13,058 nucleotides of DNA from Deltaproteobacteria bacterium (GTDB taxonomy: Bacteria; Desulfobacterota; Anaeroferrophillalia; Anaeroferrophillales; Tharpellaceae), in contig DAOVTG010000046.1 in the NCBI GenBank assembly GCA_030633185.1, positions 1-13,058 of the forward strand, written 5' to 3'. The notes below the pieces were generated by a model, which saw nothing but the letters and a program-made list of their open reading frames with translations, was not told the origin of the DNA and ran no database searches. The number at the start of each line of letters is the position of its first letter. Positions within the stretch are counted from its first letter, which is position 1. This document shows, in pieces, positions 1-7,698 of the stretch. A program made the translations under genes and the position numbers.

Positions 1-139
1 AAAGTCCGATCTACTGCGCTGTTGTGGTTTTTCAGGCACTCGACATACTACATGTATGGTCTCGCGCCTGAAAAACCACAACATCTTGTATATCGAAATT
101 TTTACTTAGCCATCCCGTGACTTTTTACGAGGGCATCAA
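1..139. repeat. Palindromic repeat, copy A (left end cut by the window edge)
   Basis: This matches 12478-12616 at 137 of 139 positions, in the same orientation; the differences are at 51 (C here, T there) and 92 (A here, C there). It contains a perfect 17-bp inverted repeat, GTTGTGGTTTTTCAGGC at 21-37 and its complement at 66-82. Between them is a smaller CATAC/GTATG stem (44-48, 54-58). The arm TTTTTACTTAGCCATC at 99-114 would pair with a left arm lying mostly before the window; copy B shows it. The copy ends with CATCAA at 134-139. It has no coding capacity, so it looks like a non-autonomous mobile or REP/MITE-type element. Confidence 0.9.
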
Positions 140-196
140 TGTTCGCCGTCATTTGTTGTGGCTTTAAGTGAGTTGCGGAATAGATACGACTAAAGC

Positions 197-1606
197 ATGA
201 ATAAAAACTTGCAAAAAAATTCTCAGAAAAAAGCTCTGGTCGTCGGATTGGGGGTCAGCGGGATTGCCGCTGCCCGCCTTTTACAAAAGCAGGGCTGGCA
301 GGTTGCGGTTAGTGATCAGCGCGAAGCCCAAGAGCTTGAGCCGGTTTTGCAAACTCTGGCCGATTTCGGAATCAGCGAGTTCGAGACCGGAGGGCATAGT
401 GAAAAGTTTTTTCTCAATCGGGATCTGATTGTCGTCAGCCCCGGTGTGCCTTTGATCCTGCCGATTTTTACTGCGGTTCGTCGGAATGGTTGCGAGATTA
501 TCGGAGAAGTCGAGCTCGCGGCCCGTTTTACTGACTGCCCGCTGGTGGCTCTGACCGGAACCAACGGAAAAACGACAACCGTGACCGTGCTGGGAGAGAT
601 TTTTGCGGCGGCCGGGATTAACACCTTTGTTGGTGGCAATCTTGGGCGTCCGGCGGTTGAGATGGCTAAAGAGCGATTTTCGGCCGCTATCCTGGAGCTC
701 AGTAGCTTTCAGCTCGAAGGGATTAAGAGTTTTCATCCCAAAATCGCAATTATTTTAAATCTGACTCCTGATCATCAGGATCGTTATCCGGATACGGCGG
801 CTTACCTTGAGGCCAAAACTGCGATCTGTCAAAATCAGAAGAGGTCTGATTTTCTCCTGCTTAATCGTGATGATCCGCAGCTTAAGGCTTATGGCGTTGC
901 GATGCAAAGCCGTCGTCTGGCGGGAGAGAACGTTCCTGAAACCCTGTTTTTCAGTGTTGAACAAGAAATTGAGACGGGGGCGAGCTGGCTTAAAGATGAA
1001 ATAACCATAAAAGTCCCGTGCCCGGATGGGGGTTTTATAGAAAGATCTATTAAAGCTCCGACGCCGAAACTGCCGGGTGCTCATAATCGTTCCAATTATC
1101 TGGCGGCCCTGCTGACATCATTGGCCTGGGGTATAGATGAGGAGACCATTATTTCAACGCTTAACACCTTTGCCGGGATTGCGCATCGTTTGGAGCATGT
1201 GGCAAGTCGGGCCGGGGTTGATTTCTATAATGATTCTAAAGCCACCAATATTGATGCGGTGATCAAGGCGGTAGCCAGTTTCGAAAGGCCTCTGGTACTC
1301 TTGTTGGGAGGCTACGATAAAGGGGCCGATTTTACGGTTCTTGAACGCTACCTAAAGCAAGGCTTACGGGAGCTGATCCCTTTTGGCCGAGCTGCGGATG
1401 AAGTGGCGCGGCAATTGTCGGTATACGATCAGGGTTTTCGGGCTCCAGATTTGCGAGGTGCGGTTGATCGGGCCGTGGCCGTGGCCCGGCCCGGTGATGT
1501 CGTCCTGCTGGCTCCCGGCTGTGCCAGTTTTGATGAGTTCAAGAATTATCAGGAACGTGGCGACACTTTCCGCAGCCTGGTACGGATGGACAATAGTCCT
1601 ATATGA
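197..1606 (+). CDS. murD: UDP-N-acetylmuramoyl-L-alanine--D-glutamate ligase (MurD)
   Basis: MurD is a cytoplasmic ATP-dependent ligase that adds D-glutamate to UDP-MurNAc-L-Ala. The 469-residue product has the full family pattern: an N-terminal nucleotide-binding fold (VGLGVSGIAAARLL, about 16-29), the ATP loop GTNGKTT at 121-127, LELSSFQLEG, a DHQDRY motif, PGAHNRSN, HRLEHV, the signature NDSKATN, GGYDKGADF, and the C-terminal CASFDEFKNYQERG. Its length is slightly above the usual 440-450 because of a basic N-terminal tail. ATG 197 is the only sensible start before the Rossmann motif, although no strong ribosome site precedes it. The last four bases overlap the ftsW start (ATGA). Upstream is only 57 bp and then the palindromic repeat, so murF or mraY, usual neighbours, cannot be seen. 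Confidence 0.97.
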   Translation: MNKNLQKNSQKKALVVGLGVSGIAAARLLQKQGWQVAVSDQREAQELEPVLQTLADFGISEFETGGHSEKFFLNRDLIVVSPGVPLILPIFTAVRRNGCEIIGEVELAARFTDCPLVALTGTNGKTTTVTVLGEIFAAAGINTFVGGNLGRPAVEMAKERFSAAILELSSFQLEGIKSFHPKIAIILNLTPDHQDRYPDTAAYLEAKTAICQNQKRSDFLLLNRDDPQLKAYGVAMQSRRLAGENVPETLFFSVEQEIETGASWLKDEITIKVPCPDGGFIERSIKAPTPKLPGAHNRSNYLAALLTSLAWGIDEETIISTLNTFAGIAHRLEHVASRAGVDFYNDSKATNIDAVIKAVASFERPLVLLLGGYDKGADFTVLERYLKQGLRELIPFGRAADEVARQLSVYDQGFRAPDLRGAVDRAVAVARPGDVVLLAPGCASFDEFKNYQERGDTFRSLVRMDNSPI

Positions 1607-2682
1607 AACGTGATGAGATTATTCTTTTGACAGTGGTTGGGACGTTGCTCTGTCTGGGTTTGCTGATGGTTTTTAATGCCAGCAGTATCAAAGCCTTCCA
1701 CCTCAACGGACAAAGTGGTTTCTATCTCGTCAGGCAGATGACCTTCGCAATTATTGGGGCGCTTGCTCTCTTTCTTTGTGCCCGGTTCGATTATCACTGG
1801 TGGAGCAAATTGACACTACCTCTGATTCTGCTCAGTATAGCTTTATTGGGGCTGGTTCTCGTACCGGGAGTCGGTCATCAGGTCAAAGGGGCGGTGCGCT
1901 GGATTAAAACCCCTCTTTTCAATCTTCAGGCCTCGGAGTTCTGCAAGTTGAGCTTTGTTATCTATCTATGTGCTTACCTGGCGAAAAAGGGCGATAAGAT
2001 TCGTGATTTCAAGCGGGGTTTGATGCCGCCCCTGGTTATTCTCTTGATTGTCGTCATCCTGCTTATGCAGGAGCCCGATTTTGGTTCTTCCGTAGTCATC
2101 GCCACCCTGACCGTAATTCTGGTTTTTGTCTCGGGAGCCCGCCTGAAACATTTAATCATTCTCGGGTCAATTGGAATTGTCGGTATAGTCACCGCAATTG
2201 CCAGTCAGGGTTACCGTATCGAGCGTTTGACATCTTTTATAAATTGGCATGGAAAAGGTACCTCATATCAACTCAAGCAGTCATTGATTGCTTATGGCTC
2301 TGGTGGATTAAGTGGGGTCGGGGCCGGTAACAGTGCCCAGAAGTTATTATACCTGCCCGAAGCCTATACCGATTTTATTGTTGCCGTATGGGCCGAGGAA
2401 TTTGGTTTTATCGGGGTCGCTTTTCTGGTGTTTCTGGTTTTGATGCTGCTTTTGATCGGCCTGAAAATTTCGCGTTCGGCTCCGGATCGTCTCGGAACCC
2501 TCTTAGCCTTTGGAGTAACGTTGCTTCTGGTTCTGCAGATGACGGTTAACTATTGGGTTACGTTGGGTCTCTTGCCGACCAAGGGTTTGACTTTTCCATT
2601 TTTAAGTTATGGCGGGAGTTCACTCTGCGTTTCTCTAGCCGCTGTTGGAGTTTTGTTAAATGTCAGTCGCCAAACCCGATAA
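1603..2682 (+). CDS. ftsW: Septal peptidoglycan glycosyltransferase, SEDS family (FtsW)
   Basis: FtsW is an integral inner-membrane protein that polymerises lipid II at the septum with its partner transpeptidase FtsI. The 359-residue product is strongly hydrophobic, with about ten likely membrane segments. SEDS marks include GHQVKGAVRWI (91-101), GSGGLSGVGAG (232-242), LPEAYTDFIVAV (251-262) with the acidic residue Asp257 conserved at the proposed catalytic position, EEFGFIG, and a C-terminal LLPTKGLTFPFLSYGGSS. RodA shares these motifs; the position between murD and murG decides for FtsW. The start overlaps the murD stop as ATGA and the 3' end overlaps murG by 23 bp, so the three are probably translationally coupled. 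Confidence 0.96.
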   Translation: MKRDEIILLTVVGTLLCLGLLMVFNASSIKAFHLNGQSGFYLVRQMTFAIIGALALFLCARFDYHWWSKLTLPLILLSIALLGLVLVPGVGHQVKGAVRWIKTPLFNLQASEFCKLSFVIYLCAYLAKKGDKIRDFKRGLMPPLVILLIVVILLMQEPDFGSSVVIATLTVILVFVSGARLKHLIILGSIGIVGIVTAIASQGYRIERLTSFINWHGKGTSYQLKQSLIAYGSGGLSGVGAGNSAQKLLYLPEAYTDFIVAVWAEEFGFIGVAFLVFLVLMLLLIGLKISRSAPDRLGTLLAFGVTLLLVLQMTVNYWVTLGLLPTKGLTFPFLSYGGSSLCVSLAAVGVLLNVSRQTR

Positions 2683-3790
2683 AATAAAGATTTCCGCCAA
2701 GACCATCCTCTTTGCCGGTGGTGGTACCGGTGGTCATCTCTTTCCGGGGATTGCTCTGGCTGAGGAGTTTCGTCTGCGGCAGGCGGATACCAGGATCGTT
2801 TTTGCCGGTACTCGGCGCGGGCTTGAGGCTCGGGTGATTCCTAAATTGGGTTACCCGTTGGTCTTTCTTAAAGTTTATGGTTTGGTGGGCACCGGCGGGC
2901 GTCGCCGGGCAAAAGCGTTACTCAACTTTCCCAGAGCCGTAATCCAAGCTCTGATTATTCTGGCTCGTTATCGGCCGACTCTGGTGGTCGGACTTGGCGG
3001 CTATGCCAGTGCTCCGGTTTTGTTGGCGGCGATGATTGCTGGCTTGCCCTGGGTCTTGCAGGAGCAGAATGCTTTTCCCGGGCTGGTTAACCGGATTTTG
3101 GCACCCTGGGCCGATGCCGTATTCATCGCATTCAGTAAAGCCAGAGAACATCTGAGAAGTCGTAAAGTGTACGATTTTGGCAACCCGTTAAGGGCTCGTC
3201 TGCAACAATCCGGGGAATCGGAGATTAGATTGAAAGAGGGGGCTGGGAAGAAAAGCTTTAATGTCCTCATTATCGGTGGCAGTCAAGGTGCCAGAGTTCT
3301 GAATCAAGTGGTTCCTGTAGCGCTGTCAAAAGTGTTGGAGAACTATCCTCAATTGAAGGTCGTTCATCAGAGTGGCAACCACGATTTTGACAAAGTGCAA
3401 AAAGCTTACGATGCCGGGAATGAGCGGGTTGAAGTGGTGGCATTTATCAATGATATTGAAGCCTACTACCGAAATGCCGACCTGGTTATCTGCCGGGCCG
3501 GGGCTTTGACACTGGCCGAACTGGGAGAACTCGGCAAACCGGCTATTCTGGTACCTTATCCCCATGCCGCCCACGATCATCAGACTTTTAACGCTAAAGT
3601 TTTTGCGGAATCCGGAGCCGCCTGGTTACGGGTTGAAAGTGATCTTGAGAGTCAGTCGCTGGCCCAAGATATTGAGCGTCTTATCAATGATCCGCAAACT
3701 TTGGCGAAGATGGCCGAGGCGGCCTTAGAGCAGGCTCGACCAAAGGCTCGGGAGAAAATAGTAGATCATTGTTTAGAGATGCTAAATTAA
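2660..3790 (+). CDS. murG: Lipid II synthase, UDP-GlcNAc transferase (MurG)
   Basis: MurG is a peripheral inner-membrane GT-B glycosyltransferase that moves GlcNAc onto lipid I to make lipid II, the FtsW substrate. The 376-residue product has the N-terminal GGTGGHLFPG loop (21-30) with the catalytic-site His26, GLGGYASAP (111-119), QEQNAFPG (134-141), the second glycine-rich loop GGSQGARVLN (216-225), and the UDP-GlcNAc site RAGALTLAELGELGKP followed by VPYPHAAHDHQ (298-308). Length is normal, with a tail of about ten residues at the N terminus. ATG 2660 lies inside ftsW, with GGAG at 2646-2649 as a usable ribosome site. murC follows after 13 bp. Confidence 0.97.
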   Translation: MSVAKPDKIKISAKTILFAGGGTGGHLFPGIALAEEFRLRQADTRIVFAGTRRGLEARVIPKLGYPLVFLKVYGLVGTGGRRRAKALLNFPRAVIQALIILARYRPTLVVGLGGYASAPVLLAAMIAGLPWVLQEQNAFPGLVNRILAPWADAVFIAFSKAREHLRSRKVYDFGNPLRARLQQSGESEIRLKEGAGKKSFNVLIIGGSQGARVLNQVVPVALSKVLENYPQLKVVHQSGNHDFDKVQKAYDAGNERVEVVAFINDIEAYYRNADLVICRAGALTLAELGELGKPAILVPYPHAAHDHQTFNAKVFAESGAAWLRVESDLESQSLAQDIERLINDPQTLAKMAEAALEQARPKAREKIVDHCLEMLN

Positions 3791-3796
3791 AAGGAG
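3791..3796 (+). promoter_or_regulatory. Ribosome binding site of murC (decides the start)
   Basis: AAGGAG begins directly after the murG stop codon. It stands 7 bp before GTG 3804, a good spacing, and only 4 bp before the in-frame TTG at 3801. ATG 3813 is 16 bp away. GTG 3804 is therefore preferred. Confidence 0.75.
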
Positions 3797-3803
3797 CAAT
3801 TTG

Positions 3804-5180
3804 GTGAAAGGTATGCATCATAAGGTTGAGCGAGTTCATTTTGTCGGCATCGGTGGTAGCGGTATGTGTGGTATTGCCGAAGTGTTGCTTAATCTGGGTT
3901 ATCAGGTACACGGTTCCGATCTGTTAAAGAGTCCGGTGACTGAACGACTGGAAGGGTTGGGGGCTCGGATAGCCTATGGCCATGATCGAAAAAATGTAGG
4001 AGATGTTCAGGTTTTGGTTCGCTCAACTGCAGTGAAAGAGAATAATCCGGAAATCGTTGAGGCCCACGCCCGGGCAATTCCGGTGATCCCCAGGGCCGAA
4101 ATGCTGGCCGAACTTATGCGTCTTAAATACGGTATTGCAGTTGGCGGCACTCACGGGAAAACGACAACGACATCAATGATTGCGACCATGCTCAGCGGCA
4201 CCGATCTCGACCCGACTGTGGTTATCGGCGGCCGTCTCAATAGTATTAACAGTAATGCCTGTCTTGGTGAGGGGGAAATCCTGGTCGCGGAAGCTGATGA
4301 GAGTGACGGCTCATTTCTCGCGTTGTCGCCGATTATTGCGATAATCACCAATATCGATCGCGAACATCTCGACTATTATCAGGGCGGTTTACGGGAGATC
4401 GAGGATAACTTTGTCGCTTTTGCTAATAAGGTTCCTTTTTATGGATTGGTAGTTCTCTGTCTTGATGATGCCCGGGTTCAGGAGATCATCCCTCGAATCG
4501 GGCGCCGGATATCAACCTACGGCTTTAATCCGCAGGCTGATATCAGGGCCACCGAGGTCACAATTAAAGGGATGCAGAGCCGTTTCAAGGTGCAGGTTAA
4601 GGGAGAAGAGCTGGGGGAATTTGTGATTGATATGCCGGGTCGTCATTATGTTCTTAATTCTCTAGCGGCGATTGCAACCGGTTTTGAACTGGGTCTTGAA
4701 TTTAAGGATATCCGTCAACATCTCTCCGGTTTTGCCGGAGTTCAGCGGCGTTTGCAGATACTGGGTGAGTTTAAAGGAGCCCTGTTGATCGATGATTATG
4801 GTCATCATCCGACCGAAATTCTAGTGACTCTTGAGGCCCTTCGTCAGGCTTGGCCCGACAGGCGCCAAATGATTCTATTTCAGCCACATCGATATACCCG
4901 GACGCAGCATCTTTTCAACGATTTTCTCGTAGCTTTTAATGAAGCCGATATCCTCGTGGTGACCGATATTTATGCGGCCGGTGAAACCCCGATTGCCGGG
5001 ATCAGCGGTGAGCTCTTGGCAGAAGCCATTCGGCAACATGGTCATAAACAGGTATATTATTGTGCTGATCGAAAAGAGGTGCGGCAATTTGTTTTGGATC
5101 AGGCCCAAGCCTCCGATCTCATACTGACTTTGGGGGCCGGGGATATCTGTAAGTTGGGTCATGAACTGGTTGAGGCGTAG
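3804..5180 (+). CDS. murC: UDP-N-acetylmuramate--L-alanine ligase (MurC)
   Basis: MurC is a cytoplasmic ATP-dependent ligase that adds L-alanine to UDP-MurNAc, the first amino acid of the stem peptide. The product is 458 residues from GTG 3804. It shows the N-terminal VHFVGIGGSGMCGIAEVL fold, the ATP loop GTHGKTT (115-121), AEADESDGSFL, TNIDREHLDYY, HYVLNSLAAIA, GVQRRLQI, DDYGHHPTEI and QPHRYTRT. These are the family motifs in the right order, at normal length. TTG 3801 is an alternative start, worse placed relative to AAGGAG. It is the last gene of the first packed block. In many relatives murB follows directly; here a 330-bp repeat-bearing gap and a lipoprotein gene intervene. Confidence 0.96.
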   Translation: MKGMHHKVERVHFVGIGGSGMCGIAEVLLNLGYQVHGSDLLKSPVTERLEGLGARIAYGHDRKNVGDVQVLVRSTAVKENNPEIVEAHARAIPVIPRAEMLAELMRLKYGIAVGGTHGKTTTTSMIATMLSGTDLDPTVVIGGRLNSINSNACLGEGEILVAEADESDGSFLALSPIIAIITNIDREHLDYYQGGLREIEDNFVAFANKVPFYGLVVLCLDDARVQEIIPRIGRRISTYGFNPQADIRATEVTIKGMQSRFKVQVKGEELGEFVIDMPGRHYVLNSLAAIATGFELGLEFKDIRQHLSGFAGVQRRLQILGEFKGALLIDDYGHHPTEILVTLEALRQAWPDRRQMILFQPHRYTRTQHLFNDFLVAFNEADILVVTDIYAAGETPIAGISGELLAEAIRQHGHKQVYYCADRKEVRQFVLDQAQASDLILTLGAGDICKLGHELVEA

Positions 5181-5218
5181 ATACTGTGAAGTTAGGTTAC
5201 AGCGGATAGCGGCGAACG

Positions 5219-5474
5219 TTGCTTCGCCTACTTCGAAGGGGTCAAATCATGACAATGGCTGTTGGCAGCACATCGATTTATTCGATTATCTCGGCACGCC
5301 ATCGTCAAGAATTGACCCCGCCTGCGATATAGTGAAGTTTTTTGTCAAGGTTTTTGTTCGATCTGTCTCGGCTGGGGTCATTTCTTGACACTTGGCGGCC
5401 GGATGGTTCGCGCAAAATCAAAGTTTCAAACCGCCATTTGTCAAGATGTGACCCCGTTAGTGGGAGCGAAGCAA
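5219..5474. repeat. Composite of two 83-bp inverted REP-like units filling the murC-BON gap
   Basis: Four copies of a motif close to GGGGTCAnnTCnTGACA lie here in alternating orientation: 5238-5255 (+), 5303-5320 (-), 5374-5391 (+) and 5438-5456 (-). They form two inverted units, 5238-5320 and 5374-5456, each exactly 83 bp. In the second unit, further pairing is visible just inside the ends (TTGGCGG against CCGCCAT). The whole is bracketed by TTGCTTCGC (5219-5227) and its complement GCGAAGCAA (5466-5474). No gene is credible in 5181-5510. This looks like a REP/BIME-type composite; it could also alter transcript stability between murC and the lipoprotein gene. Confidence 0.85.
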
Positions 5475-5510
5475 AGTTAGTTTTTACGTCAGTTAGTTAA
5501 TGGATCAGCT

Positions 5511-5816
5511 ATGCCAAGATTAATCTTTGTTGTTCTTTTATTAAGCTTCTCTCTGATTTTCGCCTCTTGTACGACTCCGGGAGGTCGAGATGCCGGGATG
5601 GTTTATGATGATACGGTAATTGCGACCAAAGTCAAGGGGCGGTTGACCGAGATGATGGGGGCTAAAGTTATTGGCGTCGATGTTGATGTCTACCAGGGAG
5701 AAGTTACTTTGCAGGGGCGGGTACGGAGCCCCAATATGGAGAGCCGGGTAATCGCAGTGAGCGCTCGGGTTCCAGGGGTTAGAAAAGTAATTAATCTGCT
5801 GAAGATTATACCTTAG
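5511..5816 (+). CDS. Small BON-domain lipoprotein
   Basis: The 101-residue product starts with a short signal peptide: one Arg, a hydrophobic run at about 4-18, and the lipobox-like IFASC with the candidate lipidated Cys20. The rest, about 33-98, reads as one BON domain (DDTVIATKVKGRL, a VDVDVYQGEVTLQGRV strand pair, and a closing ARVPGVRKVINLL). BON domains occur in envelope proteins such as OsmY and are thought to bind membranes or phospholipid. The lipidated protein would sit in the periplasm, on the inner or outer membrane. Its stop is 7 bp before murB, so the two are probably co-transcribed. It is not a standard dcw member. The exact function is unknown; a stress or envelope-stability role is a guess from the family. 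Confidence 0.88.
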   Translation: MPRLIFVVLLLSFSLIFASCTTPGGRDAGMVYDDTVIATKVKGRLTEMMGAKVIGVDVDVYQGEVTLQGRVRSPNMESRVIAVSARVPGVRKVINLLKIIP

Positions 5817-5823
5817 GGTCCTC

Positions 5824-6738
5824 TTGATTACTGAAGAACAGAAAAAAGAGCTGCGTCGGCATTTGGCCGGGTTTCTGACTGAGGAAGTGCCGTTGGCCTT
5901 AAAAACCTCTTATAGGGTTGGTGGGGCTGCAGCCTTCTACTTGCAACCCGAATCGTTGGTGGAACTTGAACTGGTTTTCAGGACTTTGGCGGAACTTGAA
6001 CTTGAATTTTTGATTCTCGGAGCCGGTTGTAATGTTCTGGTGGTCGACGAAGGGGTTCGGAGTCGGGTTGTGATCAGCCTTGATAAAGGTTTTGGGCGGC
6101 TTGAAATTGTGGGCACCGACTCCTGGTCGGTAATGCTTAGAGCCGAGAGCGGAGTTCGTATTTCCGAACTTGTCCGGCTGAGTGCGGACAAGGGTTGCAG
6201 CGGATTTGAGAAATTGGCCGGGATTCCGGGAACCGTCGGCGGGGCTCTGGCCATGAATGCGGGGGCTTATGGCGGCACTATTTACGACAGTCTGGCGGCT
6301 CTCCAGATAATGGAAAAGGGAGAGCTTGAATGGTGGCGGGCAACCGCTTTGAAACCGGTATATCGTGATGGCGGTTTGCGGTCTGAGCAGGTTGTTGTGG
6401 CAGCATATTTTCTTCTTGAACGAAGATCTTCTTCAGGAATTATCTCGGCAATTGCCGAGATTAAGAGTTTGCGGCAACAGCGCTTGCCGAGTGGAGCTCA
6501 TGCCGGTTCAGTATTTAAAAATCCGGATGGCGCTTTTGCCGGTTGTCTGCTTGATGAAGCCGGTTGTAAGGGGATGCGTTGTGGGGGTGCCTGTGTCTCG
6601 AAGGAGCATGCGAATATTATTGTCGCCGACAAGGGTACGCAATCTGACGATGTTTTGACCTTGATGGAGAAGATGCGCACACTGGTACGTGACCGTCATG
6701 GAATCAATCTGGAATCGGAGATCAGGTTGTTTTCCTGA
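5824..6738 (+). CDS. murB: UDP-N-acetylenolpyruvoylglucosamine reductase (MurB)
   Basis: MurB is a cytoplasmic FAD enzyme that reduces UDP-GlcNAc-enolpyruvate to UDP-MurNAc with NADPH. The 304-residue product has the FAD-binding segments LGAGCNVLV (65-73) and AGIPGTVGGALAMNAGAYG (132-150), a YRDGGLR segment, and GSVFKNP (228-234), whose Ser229 matches the family proton donor. The C-terminal ESEIRLF supplies the conserved glutamate, probably Glu299. Length fits the shorter MurB class. The start is TTG 5824, with AGGG at 5815-5818 overlapping the BON gene's stop; no upstream in-frame ATG exists before a stop codon. The usual GSN of the first FAD motif is GCN here, a mild substitution. Confidence 0.95.
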   Translation: MITEEQKKELRRHLAGFLTEEVPLALKTSYRVGGAAAFYLQPESLVELELVFRTLAELELEFLILGAGCNVLVVDEGVRSRVVISLDKGFGRLEIVGTDSWSVMLRAESGVRISELVRLSADKGCSGFEKLAGIPGTVGGALAMNAGAYGGTIYDSLAALQIMEKGELEWWRATALKPVYRDGGLRSEQVVVAAYFLLERRSSSGIISAIAEIKSLRQQRLPSGAHAGSVFKNPDGAFAGCLLDEAGCKGMRCGGACVSKEHANIIVADKGTQSDDVLTLMEKMRTLVRDRHGINLESEIRLFS

Positions 6739-6757
6739 TAAAGAAACTTAACTGCTT

Positions 6758-6767
6758 GGGAGGTGAT
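6758..6767 (+). promoter_or_regulatory. Near-perfect ribosome binding site of ddl (decides the start)
   Basis: GGGAGGTGAT lies just before ATG 6769 and matches the anti-Shine-Dalgarno sequence over nearly its full length. An in-frame GTG at 6763 falls inside this site and so cannot be the start. Confidence 0.85.
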
Positions 6768-6768
6768 C

Positions 6769-7698
6769 ATGAAATTTACGCCGGGAACAAGGATCGGGGT
6801 ACTCTACGGCGGGCTCTCTGCCGAGCGGGAAGTCTCACTGAAAAGTGGTAAAGCGGTCGGTTTGGCTCTGCAAGAGTTGGGTTATCTGGTGACCCTTATT
6901 GATGTCGATCGCGAGGTTGTTGAAAAGCTCAAAGAGTCTCGTATCGAGGTGGTTTTTATCGCCCTGCACGGGGCTTATGGAGAGGATGGTACGATTCAGG
7001 GGGTTCTGGAATATCTCAAGATTCCCTATACCGGCCCCGGAGTTATGGCCAGCAGTATTGCCATGAACAAGGTGATGACCAAAAGGGTTCTGCTCTCGCA
7101 CGATATTATGACCCCTGATTACACAGTGCCTGATGGAAGTGATGATGACATCGCAGTGCCACCGGGTGGTTATCCTCTGGTCGTAAAACCGGTAGCTGAG
7201 GGCTCCAGTCTTGGGGTGAGTATCGTTATTGATGCTGAACAGTTGCCTAAAGCCTTTGTGGAGGCCCGCAAATATGGTCAACAGGTGATGATCGAGAGTT
7301 ACATTCCGGGTCTTGAGTTGACGGCGGCGGTTTTGGGCGGTGAAGCTTTGCCGTTGATTGAAATCAGGGCTCGGGGCGGAGTCTATGATTTTCAAGCCAA
7401 ATATACAAAAGGCTATTCCGAGTATCTGGTGCCAGCTCCGATAGCTCCGGAGATTGCCCGGAAGGTTCAGGAATTGGCTTGTTTAAGTGCTAGGGTTTTA
7501 GGGTGTACGAGGGGTGCGGTACGGGTTGATTTCCGTCTGGATATGGAAAATCAGCCTTATGTAATTGAAGTTAATACGGTACCGGGGATGACGGAAACCA
7601 GCCTCCTGCCGCAGGCCGCAGAGGCCGCCGGTATGGATTTTACAGCGTTAATAGATCGCATTCTTCAAGGTGCCGGTCTTGATCTTGCCCCGTTCTGA
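6769..7698 (+). CDS. ddl: D-alanine--D-alanine ligase (Ddl)
   Basis: Ddl is a cytoplasmic ATP-grasp enzyme that makes the D-Ala-D-Ala dipeptide added to the muramyl peptide by MurF. From ATG 6769 the product is 309 residues. Visible motifs are LYGGLSAEREVSLKSG (12-27), HGAYGEDGTIQG (67-78), KPVAEGSSLGVS (140-151), an ATP-grasp IESYIPGLELT, YDFQAKYTKG (206-215), VRVDFRLD (251-258), and IEVNTVPGMTETSLLP near 266-281. Tyr212 matches the Tyr typical of D-Ala-specific enzymes, not the D-lactate ligases of vancomycin resistance. Length is normal. It follows murB by 30 bp and its end overlaps ftsQ by 29 bp. Confidence 0.96.
   Translation: MKFTPGTRIGVLYGGLSAEREVSLKSGKAVGLALQELGYLVTLIDVDREVVEKLKESRIEVVFIALHGAYGEDGTIQGVLEYLKIPYTGPGVMASSIAMNKVMTKRVLLSHDIMTPDYTVPDGSDDDIAVPPGGYPLVVKPVAEGSSLGVSIVIDAEQLPKAFVEARKYGQQVMIESYIPGLELTAAVLGGEALPLIEIRARGGVYDFQAKYTKGYSEYLVPAPIAPEIARKVQELACLSARVLGCTRGAVRVDFRLDMENQPYVIEVNTVPGMTETSLLPQAAEAAGMDFTALIDRILQGAGLDLAPF

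Noticed and set aside
1..139. CRISPR or tandem-repeat array
   Set aside because: There are only two copies, 12.3 kb apart, each an extended palindrome; no spacers or cas genes are present.
5211..5228. GGCGAA/TTCGCC hairpin as the murC terminator
   Set aside because: The stem is only 6 bp and has no T run; it is more likely the flank of the repeat composite.
5161..5388. 75-codon open frame spanning the murC end and the gap
   Set aside because: It overlaps the murC end out of frame and runs through the REP-like units; the repeats explain the sequence.
5961..6002. Duplicated 12-bp GGAACTTGAACT inside murB
   Set aside because: It is in frame, 30 bp apart, within a Glu/Leu-rich helix of a normal-length protein. 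This is probably an ordinary helix repeat.
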